DNA of 42,786 bases, from NCBI RefSeq assembly GCF_000159035.1, contig NZ_DS999576.1:627053-669838 (forward strand). The letters run 5' to 3'. Positions 26,665 to 35,629 of this stretch are shown in pieces. Below the pieces are notes generated by a model. It was given only the letters and a program-made list of their open reading frames with translations. It was not told the DNA's origin and searched no databases. This DNA comes from Actinomyces urogenitalis DSM 15434 (GTDB taxonomy: Bacteria; Actinomycetota; Actinomycetes; Actinomycetales; Actinomycetaceae). Positions within the stretch are counted from its first letter, which is position 1. Each line of letters starts with the position of its first letter. Position numbers and translations under genes: made by a program.

Positions 26665-27843
26665 ATGAAGGACCTCAGTGCACCCGCGGTCGCAGCTCTG
26701 CGTCAGGCCCAGGAGCCCATCATCGAGCACGCTCTGGACCGCATCAGCGCCGCGCACCCGTGGTACCGCACCCTGGCTGAGCCTGCCCGCAAGCAGATTG
26801 CTGCTGTCGCCCGTCTCGGCGTGACGATGTTCGTCGACTCCATTGAGTTCCCAGACACCGCCGTCGCCCCCGGCAAGATCTTCTCCGTGGCGCCAGCAGC
26901 CCTGACCGGCACGATCACGCTGGAGCAGACGCTCGGCATGGTACGCACCGCCCTCGACGTCGTCGTGGAGGAGGCCCCCCAGGCCGTTCCCGAGCAAGAT
27001 CATGACGCCCTGACGGTTCTCGTCCTCACCTTCGGCCGGGACGTCGGTTTCGCCGCAGCGGAGGTCTACGCCCGCGCGGCAGAGGCTCGTGGCGCCTGGG
27101 ACGCCCGTCTGGAGTCGGTCGCCGTGGACTCGATGCTCCACGGGTCCCCGGAGGAGGCGGCCTCCCGGGCCGGTTCGGCCGGCTGGAGCGGAAACGGACC
27201 GGTGGTGGCGATCGCCGCCCGGGCGAGCCTGGACGCCATCGCAGCCTCCCGGCTTCGCCACGAGGGCAGGCAGCACGCTCACGACTGTCTGGTCTCCGTG
27301 CGCGGGGACTCAGTCATCATCGTGCTGGGGGGCCAGCCCGAGGCGGCGCAGTCCTCCGGCAGCCCGGATCAGGCGGTCGACGCCGCAGCCGCCCTCATCG
27401 CTCGCCGGCTCGACGGCGCCGCCGTGCTCGGTCCGGTGGTGAGCGCAGTCAGCCAGGCGGGTCGGTCGCTGCGCTCAGCTCTGGCTGGGTTGCGCGCGCT
27501 GCCGGGATGGATCCAGGCTCCGAACCCGGTGCGCGCTGACGATCTGCTTCCTGAGCGTCTGCTGCTGGGCGATGAGCTGGCCACCGAGCGCGTCGAGACC
27601 CTCGTGCATGAGCCGCTGCGTGCGATGGGTGAGCCCTTTGAGGAGACTGTCGCCACTTACCTGGCGCTGGGCCGCAGCCTGGAAGCCACCGCGCGGGAGC
27701 TGTTCGTCCATGCCAACACTGTGCGCTACCGGCTGGGCCGCGTCAGCGAGGTGACGGGATGGGACGCCACCGACGCGCGTGACAGCCTGGTCCTCCACCT
27801 GGCCATCATCGCCGGCCGTCTGCACGAAGGCGATCAGCGATGA
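26665..27843 (+). CDS. fasR: PucR-type transcriptional regulator of fatty-acid synthesis (FasR-like)
   Basis: A 392-residue regulator. The C-terminus from about 327 is a PucR helix-turn-helix domain: YLALGRSLEATARELFVHA followed by NTVRYRLGRVSEVTGWDA. The N-terminal 150 residues form a mostly helical domain typical of this group; the middle is GGDEF-like and degenerate. In Streptomyces coelicolor the orthologue FasR sits directly before fabD and activates the fatty-acid operon, and the same order is seen here. Its stop overlaps the fabD start as ATGA, so regulator and first enzyme are translationally coupled. The symbol is given by synteny and domain, not by a search. Confidence 0.85.
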   Translation: MKDLSAPAVAALRQAQEPIIEHALDRISAAHPWYRTLAEPARKQIAAVARLGVTMFVDSIEFPDTAVAPGKIFSVAPAALTGTITLEQTLGMVRTALDVVVEEAPQAVPEQDHDALTVLVLTFGRDVGFAAAEVYARAAEARGAWDARLESVAVDSMLHGSPEEAASRAGSAGWSGNGPVVAIAARASLDAIAASRLRHEGRQHAHDCLVSVRGDSVIIVLGGQPEAAQSSGSPDQAVDAAAALIARRLDGAAVLGPVVSAVSQAGRSLRSALAGLRALPGWIQAPNPVRADDLLPERLLLGDELATERVETLVHEPLRAMGEPFEETVATYLALGRSLEATARELFVHANTVRYRLGRVSEVTGWDATDARDSLVLHLAIIAGRLHEGDQR

Positions 27844-28874
27844 CGACGACGCCCCCGCCGCCCGCAGCGAGCGCCCGCGCACCGCTCGGTCCTGCGCGCG
27901 CTGAGCCCGAGATCCTGGCCCTGGCCCTCCCAGCTGGCACCGCCGTCGTCTGCCCCGGGCAGGGTTCTCAGCGCCCCGGCATGCTCACGCCTTGGTGGCA
28001 GGGCGCCAACGCCCGCTTCCCCGGCGTACTGGAGGCCATGTCCGAGGCGGCGGATGCGGATCTGGTGGCCCTGGGCACCACGGCCTCGGCCGAGGCTCTC
28101 CGCCCCACTCAGGTCGCCCAGCCGCTGACGGTGGCCACGTCCCTGGCCTGCGCCATCGCCGTCGGGCTCGCCGGCCCTCGCCCCGTTCAAGCCTCACCTG
28201 GGCCAGCGCCGGTGCTCGCTGGGCACTCCCTCGGGTACCTCACCGCCTTGGCACTGGCCGGGGTTCTCTCCCCGGCCGAGGCCGTCGGGCTGGCTGCGCT
28301 GCGGGGCCGGGCGATGGCCCGGTGCGCGGCCGAGCACGACGGTGGGATGGCGGCGCTTATCGGCGGTAGCCGGGAGGAGGTCCTGGCGGCTATCGACCAG
28401 GCCGGCCTGACTGCCGCCAACGTCAACGGCTCAACCCAGGTGGTTGCCTCGGGCAGCCGCGAGGCACTGGCGGCGCTCGTTCCTCCTGCCGGCGTCCGCG
28501 TGCTCCCTCTCGCCGTGGCAGGAGCCTTCCACTCCCCCGCGATGTCCGCGGCGCAGACGCAGGTGGCTGCGGCCGTGGCGCACCTGCCCCGACGGGCCTC
28601 CACCGCCGCCGTCATCGATGACGCCGACGGCGTAGCCCACCTGCCGCACGAGGGCAGCGAGGGCCTGCTGGACGCCGTCTGCGCCAAGATCACCCGGCCC
28701 GTGCGCTGGGACCTGGTCCAGGAGACACTGCGCCGGCAAGCGATCACCTCGATCATCGAGCTCGCCCCCGCAGGAACCCTCACCGGCCTGGCTCGCCGCG
28801 ACCTGCCAGAGACGCACCTGACCCGCCTGCGCTCGCCTGAGGACCTGGTGGAGCCGGCGCGGCGCCAGGCCTGA
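27840..28874 (+). CDS. fabD: Malonyl-CoA:ACP transacylase FabD
   Basis: A 344-residue enzyme that loads malonyl groups onto acyl carrier protein for fatty-acid elongation. PGQGSQRPGML near residue 40 forms the oxyanion site, the nucleophile is Ser130 in GHSLG, and the catalytic histidine is in VAGAFHSPAM. AANVNGSTQVVASG and ELAPAGTLTGL are also family-conserved. The first 28 residues are Pro/Ala-rich and unconserved. The start overlaps the regulator stop by 4 nt. A 175-nt gap separates it from acpP. Confidence 0.95.
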   Translation: MTTTPPPPAASARAPLGPARAEPEILALALPAGTAVVCPGQGSQRPGMLTPWWQGANARFPGVLEAMSEAADADLVALGTTASAEALRPTQVAQPLTVATSLACAIAVGLAGPRPVQASPGPAPVLAGHSLGYLTALALAGVLSPAEAVGLAALRGRAMARCAAEHDGGMAALIGGSREEVLAAIDQAGLTAANVNGSTQVVASGSREALAALVPPAGVRVLPLAVAGAFHSPAMSAAQTQVAAAVAHLPRRASTAAVIDDADGVAHLPHEGSEGLLDAVCAKITRPVRWDLVQETLRRQAITSIIELAPAGTLTGLARRDLPETHLTRLRSPEDLVEPARRQA

Positions 28875-28957
28875 CGCCCGCCTCGCGCCGCCAGCCGCCC
28901 TGTGGCAAGCCGACGCGCCGTCGGTTCACCCCCGCCCCTGCTTGTGAGACACAATGA

Positions 28958-28987
28958 CCGGTAGCGGCCGCTCACCGGCCCTACCGC
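28958..28987. promoter_or_regulatory. Inverted repeat in the acpP leader region
   Basis: CGGTAG and CTACCG flank an inner GGCC/GGCC pairing. The hairpin lies just downstream of a CACAAT hexamer at 28950-28955, about 60 nt before acpP. It could be an operator or attenuating hairpin for acpP-fabF. Confidence 0.35.
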
Positions 28988-29049
28988 CCGGACTCGGCCG
29001 TGGCCAGAGCCGGCGCCACCACGAATCTATGACCCCTTAGGAGACCCTG

Positions 29050-29298
29050 ATGCCTGAGCAGACCGACGTCCTCGCCGTCATCGCTGAGATCACCGCTGAG
29101 GAGGCCGGCGTGGAGGCCAGCACCATCACGCCTGAATCCCGCTTCGCCGACGACCTCGACATCGACTCCCTGGGCCTGCTCACCATCGCCACCCAGGTCG
29201 AGGAGCGCTTCAGCGTCGCGCTGGACGACTCCCTCATCCCCACCCTGCCGACCGTTGGCTCGCTCGTCGAGCTCGTGACCGCGCAGAAGCAGGGCTGA
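29050..29298 (+). CDS. acpP: Acyl carrier protein
   Basis: An 82-residue acidic carrier protein. The phosphopantetheine attachment serine is Ser40 in DLDIDSLGLLTI. Length and the helix pattern (VLAVIAEITAEEAGV, then LVELVTAQKQ) are those of fatty-acid ACPs. The start codon follows TTAGGAGA. fabF begins 3 nt after its stop. It should carry the growing acyl chain for FabD and FabF and may also supply octanoyl-ACP to LipB. Confidence 0.95.
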   Translation: MPEQTDVLAVIAEITAEEAGVEASTITPESRFADDLDIDSLGLLTIATQVEERFSVALDDSLIPTLPTVGSLVELVTAQKQG

Positions 29299-29301
29299 AA
29301 C

Positions 29302-30582
29302 GTGGCCCGTCCCGCTCCCGAGGCCTCGGCCCTGGCGCCACGCACCGTCGTCGTCACCGGCCTGGGTACCACTAATCCGTTGGGCGGGGACGTGCCCACC
29401 ACGTGGCAGGCCCTGCGCGAGGGGCGCTGCGCGGTGCGCGAGCTGGACGAGGACTGGGTGGCGACCCACGAGCTGCCGGTGCGGATCGGGGCTCGGCTCG
29501 CCCTCGAGCCGCAGTCCTGCCTGACGCCTAAGGAGCTGCGGCGACTGGACCGTGCCAGTCAGTGTGCCCTGCTGGCGGCGCGTGAAGCCTGGCAGCAGGC
29601 GTTCGGCCCGGGCGCGGCAGGCAACGGGGTGGTCGACGGCCAGAGGCTGGCTGTCTCGATCTCGCCGGGCATGGGCCCCGTGCTCTCGGTCATGGAGGCC
29701 TGGGACACCCTGCGTGAGAAGGGACCACGCCGGGTGCTGCCGACGGCGGTCCCGGCTCTCATGCCCAACGCTCCGGCGGCCACGGTTGGTATCGAGCTGG
29801 GCTCGACGGCGGGGATCCACGCGCCGGTGTCCGCCTGTGCCTCAGGAGCCGAGGCCATCGCCTACGGCGCCGACCTCATCGCCTGGGGGCGCGCCGACGT
29901 CGTGGTCGCCGGTGGCACGGACGCAGCCCTGCACCCCATGACGGTCGCTGCTTTTGCCGCCATGCGGGCCCTGTCCACCCGCAACGAGGAGGCGGCGACG
30001 GCGTCGCGTCCCTTCGCACCCGATCGCGACGGCTTCGTCCTGGGTGAGGGGGCCGGTGTTGTGGTCCTGGAGTCCGCTGCGCACGCAGCAGCCCGCGGCG
30101 CCCAGGTGCTGGCGGTCCTCGCAGGTTCGGCCGTGACCGCAGACGCCTATGACGTGGCCCGGCCCGATCCGAGCGGCGCCCAGCAGGAGCGAGCGCTACG
30201 AACCGCCCTGGACCAAGCTGGCCTGGAACCCAGCCAGCTCGGGCACGTCAACGCCCACGCGACCTCGACGCCCGCCGGGGACGTGGTCGAGGCGCAGGTG
30301 CTGGCGCGAACGGCGCCAGCAGCGGCAGTCTCGGCGACCAAGTCAGCGACTGGCCACCTCCTGGGCGGAGCCGGCGGCCTGGAGGCGGTTCTCAGCGTCA
30401 TGGCACTGGCCGAAGGCTGGCTGCCACCGACCTTGCTGCCTGGCGGCATCGATCCGCAGATCGCCGAGCTCGGAGTGGACATCGTCGGTCCGCAGGGGCG
30501 CCAGGTCCCTGGGCTGCGGGCCGCAGCCAGCACCTCCTTCGGTTTTGGCGGGCACGACGTCGCGCTCGTCTTCACGCGCTGA
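29302..30582 (+). CDS. fabF: 3-oxoacyl-ACP synthase II (FabF/KAS II)
   Basis: A 426-residue condensing enzyme that extends acyl-ACP with malonyl-ACP. The Cys-His-His triad is complete: Cys179 in SACASGAEA, His319 in NAHATSTPAGD and His352 in KSATGHLLGGAGG, with Lys347. GEGAGVVVLE and SFGFGGHDVALVF are further family landmarks. The GTG start lies 3 nt after acpP. A fabH gene, found between fabD and acpP in Streptomyces, is absent here; priming must use a FabH encoded elsewhere. It is convergent with the DUF3145 gene, with 8 nt between stops. Confidence 0.96.
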   Translation: MARPAPEASALAPRTVVVTGLGTTNPLGGDVPTTWQALREGRCAVRELDEDWVATHELPVRIGARLALEPQSCLTPKELRRLDRASQCALLAAREAWQQAFGPGAAGNGVVDGQRLAVSISPGMGPVLSVMEAWDTLREKGPRRVLPTAVPALMPNAPAATVGIELGSTAGIHAPVSACASGAEAIAYGADLIAWGRADVVVAGGTDAALHPMTVAAFAAMRALSTRNEEAATASRPFAPDRDGFVLGEGAGVVVLESAAHAAARGAQVLAVLAGSAVTADAYDVARPDPSGAQQERALRTALDQAGLEPSQLGHVNAHATSTPAGDVVEAQVLARTAPAAAVSATKSATGHLLGGAGGLEAVLSVMALAEGWLPPTLLPGGIDPQIAELGVDIVGPQGRQVPGLRAAASTSFGFGGHDVALVFTR

Positions 30583-30590
30583 GCGCAGGC

Positions 30591-31091
30591 TCAGCCCACC
30601 CGGTGCAGCCAGCGCACCGGCGCGCCCGCACCGGCATAGCGGAAAGGCTCGAGCTCGTCGTCCCAGGCTTGACCGAGGGCCAGATCCAGCTCGCGGCGCA
30701 TGACCTCAGGTTGGGAGGCATGCACGAGCGCCGCGCGCACCCGGTCCTCAGGTACCACCACATTGCCGTGCACGTCGGTCTGGGCGTGGAAGATCCCCAG
30801 GTCCGGGGTGTGGGACCAGCGTCCGCCGTCGGAGCCCGGGGCGGCCTCCTCGGTCACCTCGTAGCGCAGGTTCGCCCAGCCCCGCAGCGCGCTGGTCAGC
30901 CGGGCACCAGTGCCTACCGGCCCCACCCAGCTGGCCTCGGCACGCAGCATGCCGGGAGCCGCAGGCTGCTCCGTCCAGTCCAGGTGGACGCGTGCGCCCA
31001 GCACCTCGGCGGCCGCCCACTCGATGTGCGGGCACAGCGCGCGAGGCGCAGAGTGCACGAAAAGAACACCGCGGGTGTAGGCACCGTTCAC
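30591..31091 (-). CDS. DUF3145 family protein
   Basis: A 166-residue protein of the actinobacterial DUF3145 family, commonly located next to fabF. Conserved stretches are RGVLFVHSAPRALCPHIEWA, WTEQPAAPGMLRAEASW, GWANLRYEVTEEA and the C-terminal RWLHRVG. Start GTG 31091 is preceded by AGGAGGCGATCCATC. The protein is soluble, without signal peptide or membrane segment. The function is unknown; the lasting linkage to fatty-acid genes hints at lipid metabolism. Confidence 0.9.
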   Translation of the reverse strand: MNGAYTRGVLFVHSAPRALCPHIEWAAAEVLGARVHLDWTEQPAAPGMLRAEASWVGPVGTGARLTSALRGWANLRYEVTEEAAPGSDGGRWSHTPDLGIFHAQTDVHGNVVVPEDRVRAALVHASQPEVMRRELDLALGQAWDDELEPFRYAGAGAPVRWLHRVG

Positions 31092-31268
31092 GATGGATCG
31101 CCTCCTGGTTGGTTCGAGAGCCGTCTTCCCCTACGTTCTCGAGCCCGACCGGGCCTCCTCATGACGCACGCGGCGTGCAAGGTCATGGTGCCATGAACCG
31201 CCCCTCAAGGCCAGCACCGCCACACCTGCGGGCGCTGCCCGCCACGCTGGCGCGACGGCTAGCGCACC

Positions 31269-32210
31269 TCAGCGCATGCGCGAGGCCGCGATCCGGTGCC
31301 AGGTGTGACGCCGCCCGCGCACCGCGAGGCTGTAGGCGTAGATGTTCTCCGGCGGGGCGATTCCGAAGAAGCCGGAGTCCCCGATGTGGTGGATATCCGC
31401 ACCGGTGGTCTTCGAGTCCAGCCCCAGACGCTCGATGACGCTCGTCGAGGCCCCCTCCTGGGAGGTACCGATCGAGTTCCACGCCAGCATGCCCCGCGCG
31501 TGCGCCGCAGCCACCCAGGCCTCGCTCGCGGACACGCTCGTGCCTGGCGTGGTACCCGGAGCCGGCAGCACGACGCCGTGGGCACCGGCGTCAGCCAGGC
31601 GAGCGACGTCGTCGGCCGTCATCACCGGCTCACCCGAGCCAGCAGCGTGCATCCGACCAGCGAGCAGCACCAGCTCACCGTCCGTGGCTGCGCGAATCTG
31701 CCTGGTGGCCTCGATAATCGCCTCGATCGTCACCCCCGTACCGGGGTTTCCCGTGATGACGGCGATCTGCCCGCCCTGCTCGACCAGCATCTGCGCGGCA
31801 CGCACCGTGGCACGCCGGCCCTGCGGAAAGGTCGCTTGAGGGAAAACCGGCTCCAGGTTCACTGCCGTGACCCGCCCCGTCCACTGGGACACCTGTCCGG
31901 CGGTCACGCCCCGGCCCAGACCGACCGAGCCGAAGGCGAAGGCATCGGCGTCTCCAGCCTCCTGCTGGCCCTGCGCATCAGGCATGCCGGCCACACACGG
32001 GTGATCGACGTCGTAGAGGTTGAGCACGACGATGTCCGCCCCCGCAGCAGCAGCCAGCTCGGGGTTGGAGACCTTGTCCAGCAAAGGGCCGGTAGCCACG
32101 ATCGTCTCGGCGGCGACGGCGCGTCCCTCACTGTCAGCGATGGCACGCACGAGCTCCTCGCCGCGCAGCCCTGGCAGGGCCGAGGAGGGAAGGTCGATCA
32201 GTCGAGTCAT
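31269..32210 (-). CDS. DUF7916-type TIM-barrel protein
   Basis: A 313-residue protein I recognise as the family with SEGRAVAAETIVATGPLLDKVSNPELAAA-like N-termini (here at about 28-55) and the landmarks LNLYDVDHP, ITGNPGTGVTIEAI, LLAGRMHAAGSGEP, NSIGTSQEG, ADIHHIGDSG and APPENIYAYSLAVRGRRHT. Members have been annotated as HAD-like or PEP-phosphonomutase-like and often sit in sugar PTS operons; the fold looks like a TIM barrel and the reaction is not known to me. ATG 32210 follows AAGGAG. It lies 64 nt after def on the same strand, with no PTS genes nearby. Confidence 0.75.
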   Translation of the reverse strand: MTRLIDLPSSALPGLRGEELVRAIADSEGRAVAAETIVATGPLLDKVSNPELAAAAGADIVVLNLYDVDHPCVAGMPDAQGQQEAGDADAFAFGSVGLGRGVTAGQVSQWTGRVTAVNLEPVFPQATFPQGRRATVRAAQMLVEQGGQIAVITGNPGTGVTIEAIIEATRQIRAATDGELVLLAGRMHAAGSGEPVMTADDVARLADAGAHGVVLPAPGTTPGTSVSASEAWVAAAHARGMLAWNSIGTSQEGASTSVIERLGLDSKTTGADIHHIGDSGFFGIAPPENIYAYSLAVRGRRHTWHRIAASRMR

Positions 32211-32274
32211 GGAGGGCTCCTTCGTCGCAGCCGGGCGGGGGGTGGGAAAGCTGTCAGATGCAGCCTCGTAGCGC

Positions 32275-32766
32275 CTACAGACCCTGGGCGCGCAAGTCCT
32301 TCATCGCCTTGGCCCGGTTCTTACGGTCCAGGCGGTCCAGGTAGAGGTGCCCCTCCAGGTGGTCGCACTCGTGCTGGATGCACCGGCCCATGAGCTCCTC
32401 ACCCTCGACCACGACCTCCTTGCCGTCCAGGTCGATGCCGGTGGCGCGCGCGTACCAGGCACGCTTGGTCGGGTACCACAGCCCGGGCACGGACAGGCAA
32501 CCCTCGTCCCCGTCCTGGTACTCGTCAAAGTTCAGCTCATCGATCCGGGGGTTGAGGATGTAGCCGATCTCGCCGTCGATGTTCCAGGAGAAGGCACGCA
32601 GCCCCACACCGATCTGGTTCGCGGCCAGGCCCGCGCGGCCGTCCTCGTCCACGGTCTCCAGCAGGTCCTCAACCAGCTGCTTGACCGAGTCGTCAATGTC
32701 AGTGATCCACTCGCACTGGGTGCGCAGGACCGGGTCGCCGATGATGCGGATGTCGCGGTAAGCCAT
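32275..32766 (-). CDS. def: Peptide deformylase
   Basis: A 163-residue metalloenzyme that removes the formyl group from nascent proteins before methionine aminopeptidase acts. All three motifs are present: [10 protein letters not shown] (Gln51), EGCLSVPG (metal ligand Cys90) and QHECDH (His132, Glu133, His136). The first motif reads GLAANQ rather than the textbook GxGLAAxQ, as in several actinobacterial enzymes. The C-terminal tail is short and basic ([19 protein letters not shown]). The start is ATG 32766. No formyltransferase gene is adjacent. Confidence 0.96.
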   Translation of the reverse strand: MAYRDIRIIGDPVLRTQCEWITDIDDSVKQLVEDLLETVDEDGRAGLAANQIGVGLRAFSWNIDGEIGYILNPRIDELNFDEYQDGDEGCLSVPGLWYPTKRAWYARATGIDLDGKEVVVEGEELMGRCIQHECDHLEGHLYLDRLDRKNRAKAMKDLRAQGL

Positions 32767-32853
32767 GGGCTCATCTTCGCACGTGGCACCGCCTGGGGCA
32801 GAACCCCGCAGCTCCTCTCCCGCCGCGCGCCCCGGCCCTTGGCCGACTCGCCC

Positions 32854-34083
32854 CTAGCGGACCGTCGCGGCGTCGAGCCAGGTGGTCGTCGTCGGCGGGA
32901 CCTGCAGCAGCCCGTCCTTCTGGTCCAGCTGCTGGGAGCTGAGCAGGACAGAGGCGTGCTCAGGCAGGGCCACGGCCTGGTCAGTGGTGTTGACCAGGAC
33001 GACGACGTCGCGCACGAGCAGGGTCAGCGCCTGCGGCGGGCACCAGTCCAGGCCGGTGACGAAGGCGAGGGTGGAGGTGGCCAGCTTGCGCTCACGACGC
33101 AGCCGCGTGGCGTGACGCACGGTAGCCAGCGGCGAGCCGAACTGGCTGGCCTGGGTGTGCGCGTGGGCGCCCACCAGCGCCGCCAGCTCCATGGCAGCCT
33201 CCGGCTTGTCCTGGTCCAGCAGGGCGATCTCGTCGCCCTGGCGCAGGTAGAGCGCACCGGGCAGGGCCAGCATGAGGGCCTGCATCGACAGTCCTCGACG
33301 ACGCCGTTCCTCCCCCGCCACGTCGAACCAGCGCCGCCCGTCCCCAGGATCGGTGGCCGCGCTGAGGCGGAAGCTGGGCAGGTAGCGCCACACCGGCGGC
33401 GCGCCGAAGCGGTCATGCTCGGCCAGTGAGGCCGTGATGTGACGCGTCAGGGACTCCACGTCCCAACGCGTGAGGGTCAGGGCGTCGTCGCGCAGGTGGT
33501 GCAGCCAGTCCTCCTGGAGGTGGTGGCGCATCGTGTCCGGGTAGTCCGCGGACACGTCCGCCCCGAGGATCCCGTCCTCCACGTGCATAGCGACCAGACC
33601 GTGCAGGATCGTGAAGTACTCGGTCAGGCGTCCCAGGTCCGTGCGCTCATCGACCTCCGGGGGAATGATCGTGCCCAGGTCGACGCCGTCGGCCCCGGCG
33701 GCTAGGAAGGCCTCTGCACGCTCCAAGATCCCCTCACCGCTGCGCTCGGCGCCGACGACGAAGCGGTCATCATCGTGCACGTGCGCACCCGTGACCGGGC
33801 CCAGGGCACCGGAGACCCGCACCACCACGCGCAGACCACGCTCATGCGCCTGCTCGGCCAGTGCCCGGAAGGAGTCGATCTGGCTGGTGGAGGTCTCCAG
33901 GAGGCTGGGACGCAGCAGTAGCGCGGTGAAGCCGAGGGAGACCACGTGGTCAAGCATGCGGTGGGCACCAGCCAGATCGGCAGCGCCCAGCTCAGGCGAG
34001 GCAATCTCATAAACCAGCCCGTCACGCCACCACTCAATGGGTCCGGAGGACGCACGGTGGACGAGCGTTGTCGTGGTCGTCAC
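32854..34083 (-). CDS. Degenerate GH13 (alpha-amylase-like) protein
   Basis: A 409-residue protein with the overall order of a GH13 barrel: WWRDGLVYEI at the start, HVVSLGFTALLLRP, a GLRVVVRV strand, GADGVDLGTI and LRQGDEIALLDQDKP near the end, then a beta-rich C-terminal domain. Catalytic residues seem lost. The nucleophile strand, normally GFRxD, reads GVDLG, so both Arg and Asp are missing; the general-acid strand and the TNHD-type motif are not recognisable. It is likely an inactive homologue, perhaps sugar-binding or regulatory. GTG 34083 with AAGGGAG about 10 nt upstream is preferred to GTG 34110. It lies 87 nt upstream of def on the same strand. Confidence 0.75.
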   Translation of the reverse strand: MTTTTTLVHRASSGPIEWWRDGLVYEIASPELGAADLAGAHRMLDHVVSLGFTALLLRPSLLETSTSQIDSFRALAEQAHERGLRVVVRVSGALGPVTGAHVHDDDRFVVGAERSGEGILERAEAFLAAGADGVDLGTIIPPEVDERTDLGRLTEYFTILHGLVAMHVEDGILGADVSADYPDTMRHHLQEDWLHHLRDDALTLTRWDVESLTRHITASLAEHDRFGAPPVWRYLPSFRLSAATDPGDGRRWFDVAGEERRRRGLSMQALMLALPGALYLRQGDEIALLDQDKPEAAMELAALVGAHAHTQASQFGSPLATVRHATRLRRERKLATSTLAFVTGLDWCPPQALTLLVRDVVVLVNTTDQAVALPEHASVLLSSQQLDQKDGLLQVPPTTTTWLDAATVR

Positions 34084-34216
34084 GGCAGCTGGCTCCCTTC
34101 TGCCGGGCACACCGCCCGGTCACGAGGCCGGGGCGGCACCGGTGAGCACACCTGTGACTGGCACAGGCCGCTAGCGATCGTCCTCAACCTTTCGGCCATA
34201 CTAGCGCGCCGCTGCG

Positions 34217-34222
34217 TAGGCT
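34217..34222 (+). promoter_or_regulatory. -10 element of dgt, leaderless type
   Basis: TAGGCT ends 6 nt before ATG 34229; no Shine-Dalgarno is present. Confidence 0.6.
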
Positions 34223-34228
34223 GAGGCC

Positions 34229-35551
34229 ATGTCGTCACCCGAGCACGTCTTGACTACCCCCGCCACAGCCGTTGGAGAGGACCGGGGCGACCTCATCGGC
34301 TACGGCGCCCACGACGTCGAACGCTTCGTCACCGAGGCTGCCAAGAACCCTCAGCGCACGCCCTTTGAGCGCGACCGAGCCCGTGTTCTCCACTCCTCCG
34401 CGCTGCGGCGCCTGGGGGCCAAGACGCAGGTGCTCGGTCCCTCTGCCGATGACTTCGTGCGCACGCGCCTGACCCACTCCCTGGAGGTGGCTCAGGTTGG
34501 CCGGGCGATCGGTCAGGCGCTGGGCTGCGACCCGGACGTCGTCGACACCGCCTGCCTGGCCCATGACCTCGGCCACCCGCCCTACGGGCACAACGGCGAG
34601 AAGGCCCTGGACCAGGTGGCCGCCTCGATCGGCGGATTTGAGGGCAATGCGCAGACCCTACGGCTGCTGACCCGGCTGGAGCCCAAGACCCTGGACGCCT
34701 CCGGGCGCAGCGTGGGCCTCAACCTCACGCGTGCGAGCCTGGACGCCGTCGCCAAGTACCCCTGGGCCCGTGGTGAGGGGCCGGGCGGGCCTGAGGGCAA
34801 GAGCGCCCGCAAGTACTGCTGCTACGACGACGACCGCGAGGTCTTTGCCTGGATGCGTGCTGGTGCGCCGGCGCTCAGACGCTGCCTGGAGGCTCAGGTG
34901 ATGGACTTCTCCGACGACGTGGGCTACTCCGTCCACGACGTCGAGGACGCCATCGCCCTGGGCAAGATGGACCCGGCCACGCTGCGCTCGGCCGCGGAAA
35001 GCCAGGCCGTCGTCGAGGCGACGCTGAATTGGTACGGACACGACCTGGACGCCCAGGAGCTGGAGGCAGCCTGGCGCAGGCTGACGGCGCTGGAAAGCTG
35101 GATCGCGGGATACACCGGGTCCATGGCCGACGCCGCCGGCCTGAAGAACATGACGAGCCAGCTCATCGGCCGCTTCGTCTCCGAGGTGGCGCGCGCCACC
35201 CGTGAGGTCTTCGGCGACGGCCCGCTGGCCCGCTACGACGCCGATTTGGTCATCCCCGAGGGAACCCGCGCCGAGATCCTCGTGCTCAAGGGGGCGGCGG
35301 TGCGCTACGTCATGGCGCCGCGCGAGCACGAGCCGGTCTACCTGCGCCAACGCACCGAGCTGTTCGATCTGGCAGACGTGCTGACGGCCTCGGGCGACGA
35401 GCACCTGGAGCCCGTCTTTGCCGAGGCCTGGCGGCAGGCGGCCGACGACGCCGGGCGACTGCGCGCGGTGGTTGACCAGATCGCCTCGTTGACGGACACC
35501 TCGGCCAGGCAGTGGCACGCTCGGTTGTGCGGGCTGTTCTCCCAGGTGTGA
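34229..35551 (+). CDS. dgt: Deoxyguanosinetriphosphate triphosphohydrolase-like protein
   Basis: A 440-residue HD-domain hydrolase of the dGTPase family, which splits dNTPs to nucleoside and triphosphate. The metal motif H...HD...D is visible: His83 in RLTHSLEVAQVGR, His112-Asp113 in LAHDLGHPPYGHNGE, and the later Asp in MDFSDDVGYSVHDVEDA. ALRRLGAKTQV and CLEAQVMDFSDD are family landmarks. The ATG is preceded by TAGGCT ending 6 nt upstream. dnaG follows after 90 nt with its own -10. The dgt-dnaG pair is conserved in actinobacteria and links dNTP control to replication. Confidence 0.94.
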   Translation: MSSPEHVLTTPATAVGEDRGDLIGYGAHDVERFVTEAAKNPQRTPFERDRARVLHSSALRRLGAKTQVLGPSADDFVRTRLTHSLEVAQVGRAIGQALGCDPDVVDTACLAHDLGHPPYGHNGEKALDQVAASIGGFEGNAQTLRLLTRLEPKTLDASGRSVGLNLTRASLDAVAKYPWARGEGPGGPEGKSARKYCCYDDDREVFAWMRAGAPALRRCLEAQVMDFSDDVGYSVHDVEDAIALGKMDPATLRSAAESQAVVEATLNWYGHDLDAQELEAAWRRLTALESWIAGYTGSMADAAGLKNMTSQLIGRFVSEVARATREVFGDGPLARYDADLVIPEGTRAEILVLKGAAVRYVMAPREHEPVYLRQRTELFDLADVLTASGDEHLEPVFAEAWRQAADDAGRLRAVVDQIASLTDTSARQWHARLCGLFSQV

Positions 35552-35629
35552 GGGCTCCACGAGGAGGCGGGGCTCTCCTGGCAGGAGCGGGCCTGGCTCA
35601 GCACGTTCATTGATGTCGGTGGGCACGCC

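Noticed and set aside
25142-26668. 508-codon plus-strand frame opposite aspA
   Set aside because: Antisense to aspA with its complete GSS signature; the product has no family features.
31092-31268. Small gene between DUF3145 and the DUF7916-type protein
   Set aside because: Short frames here lack ribosome sites and have Arg/Pro-rich compositions typical of non-coding GC-rich DNA.
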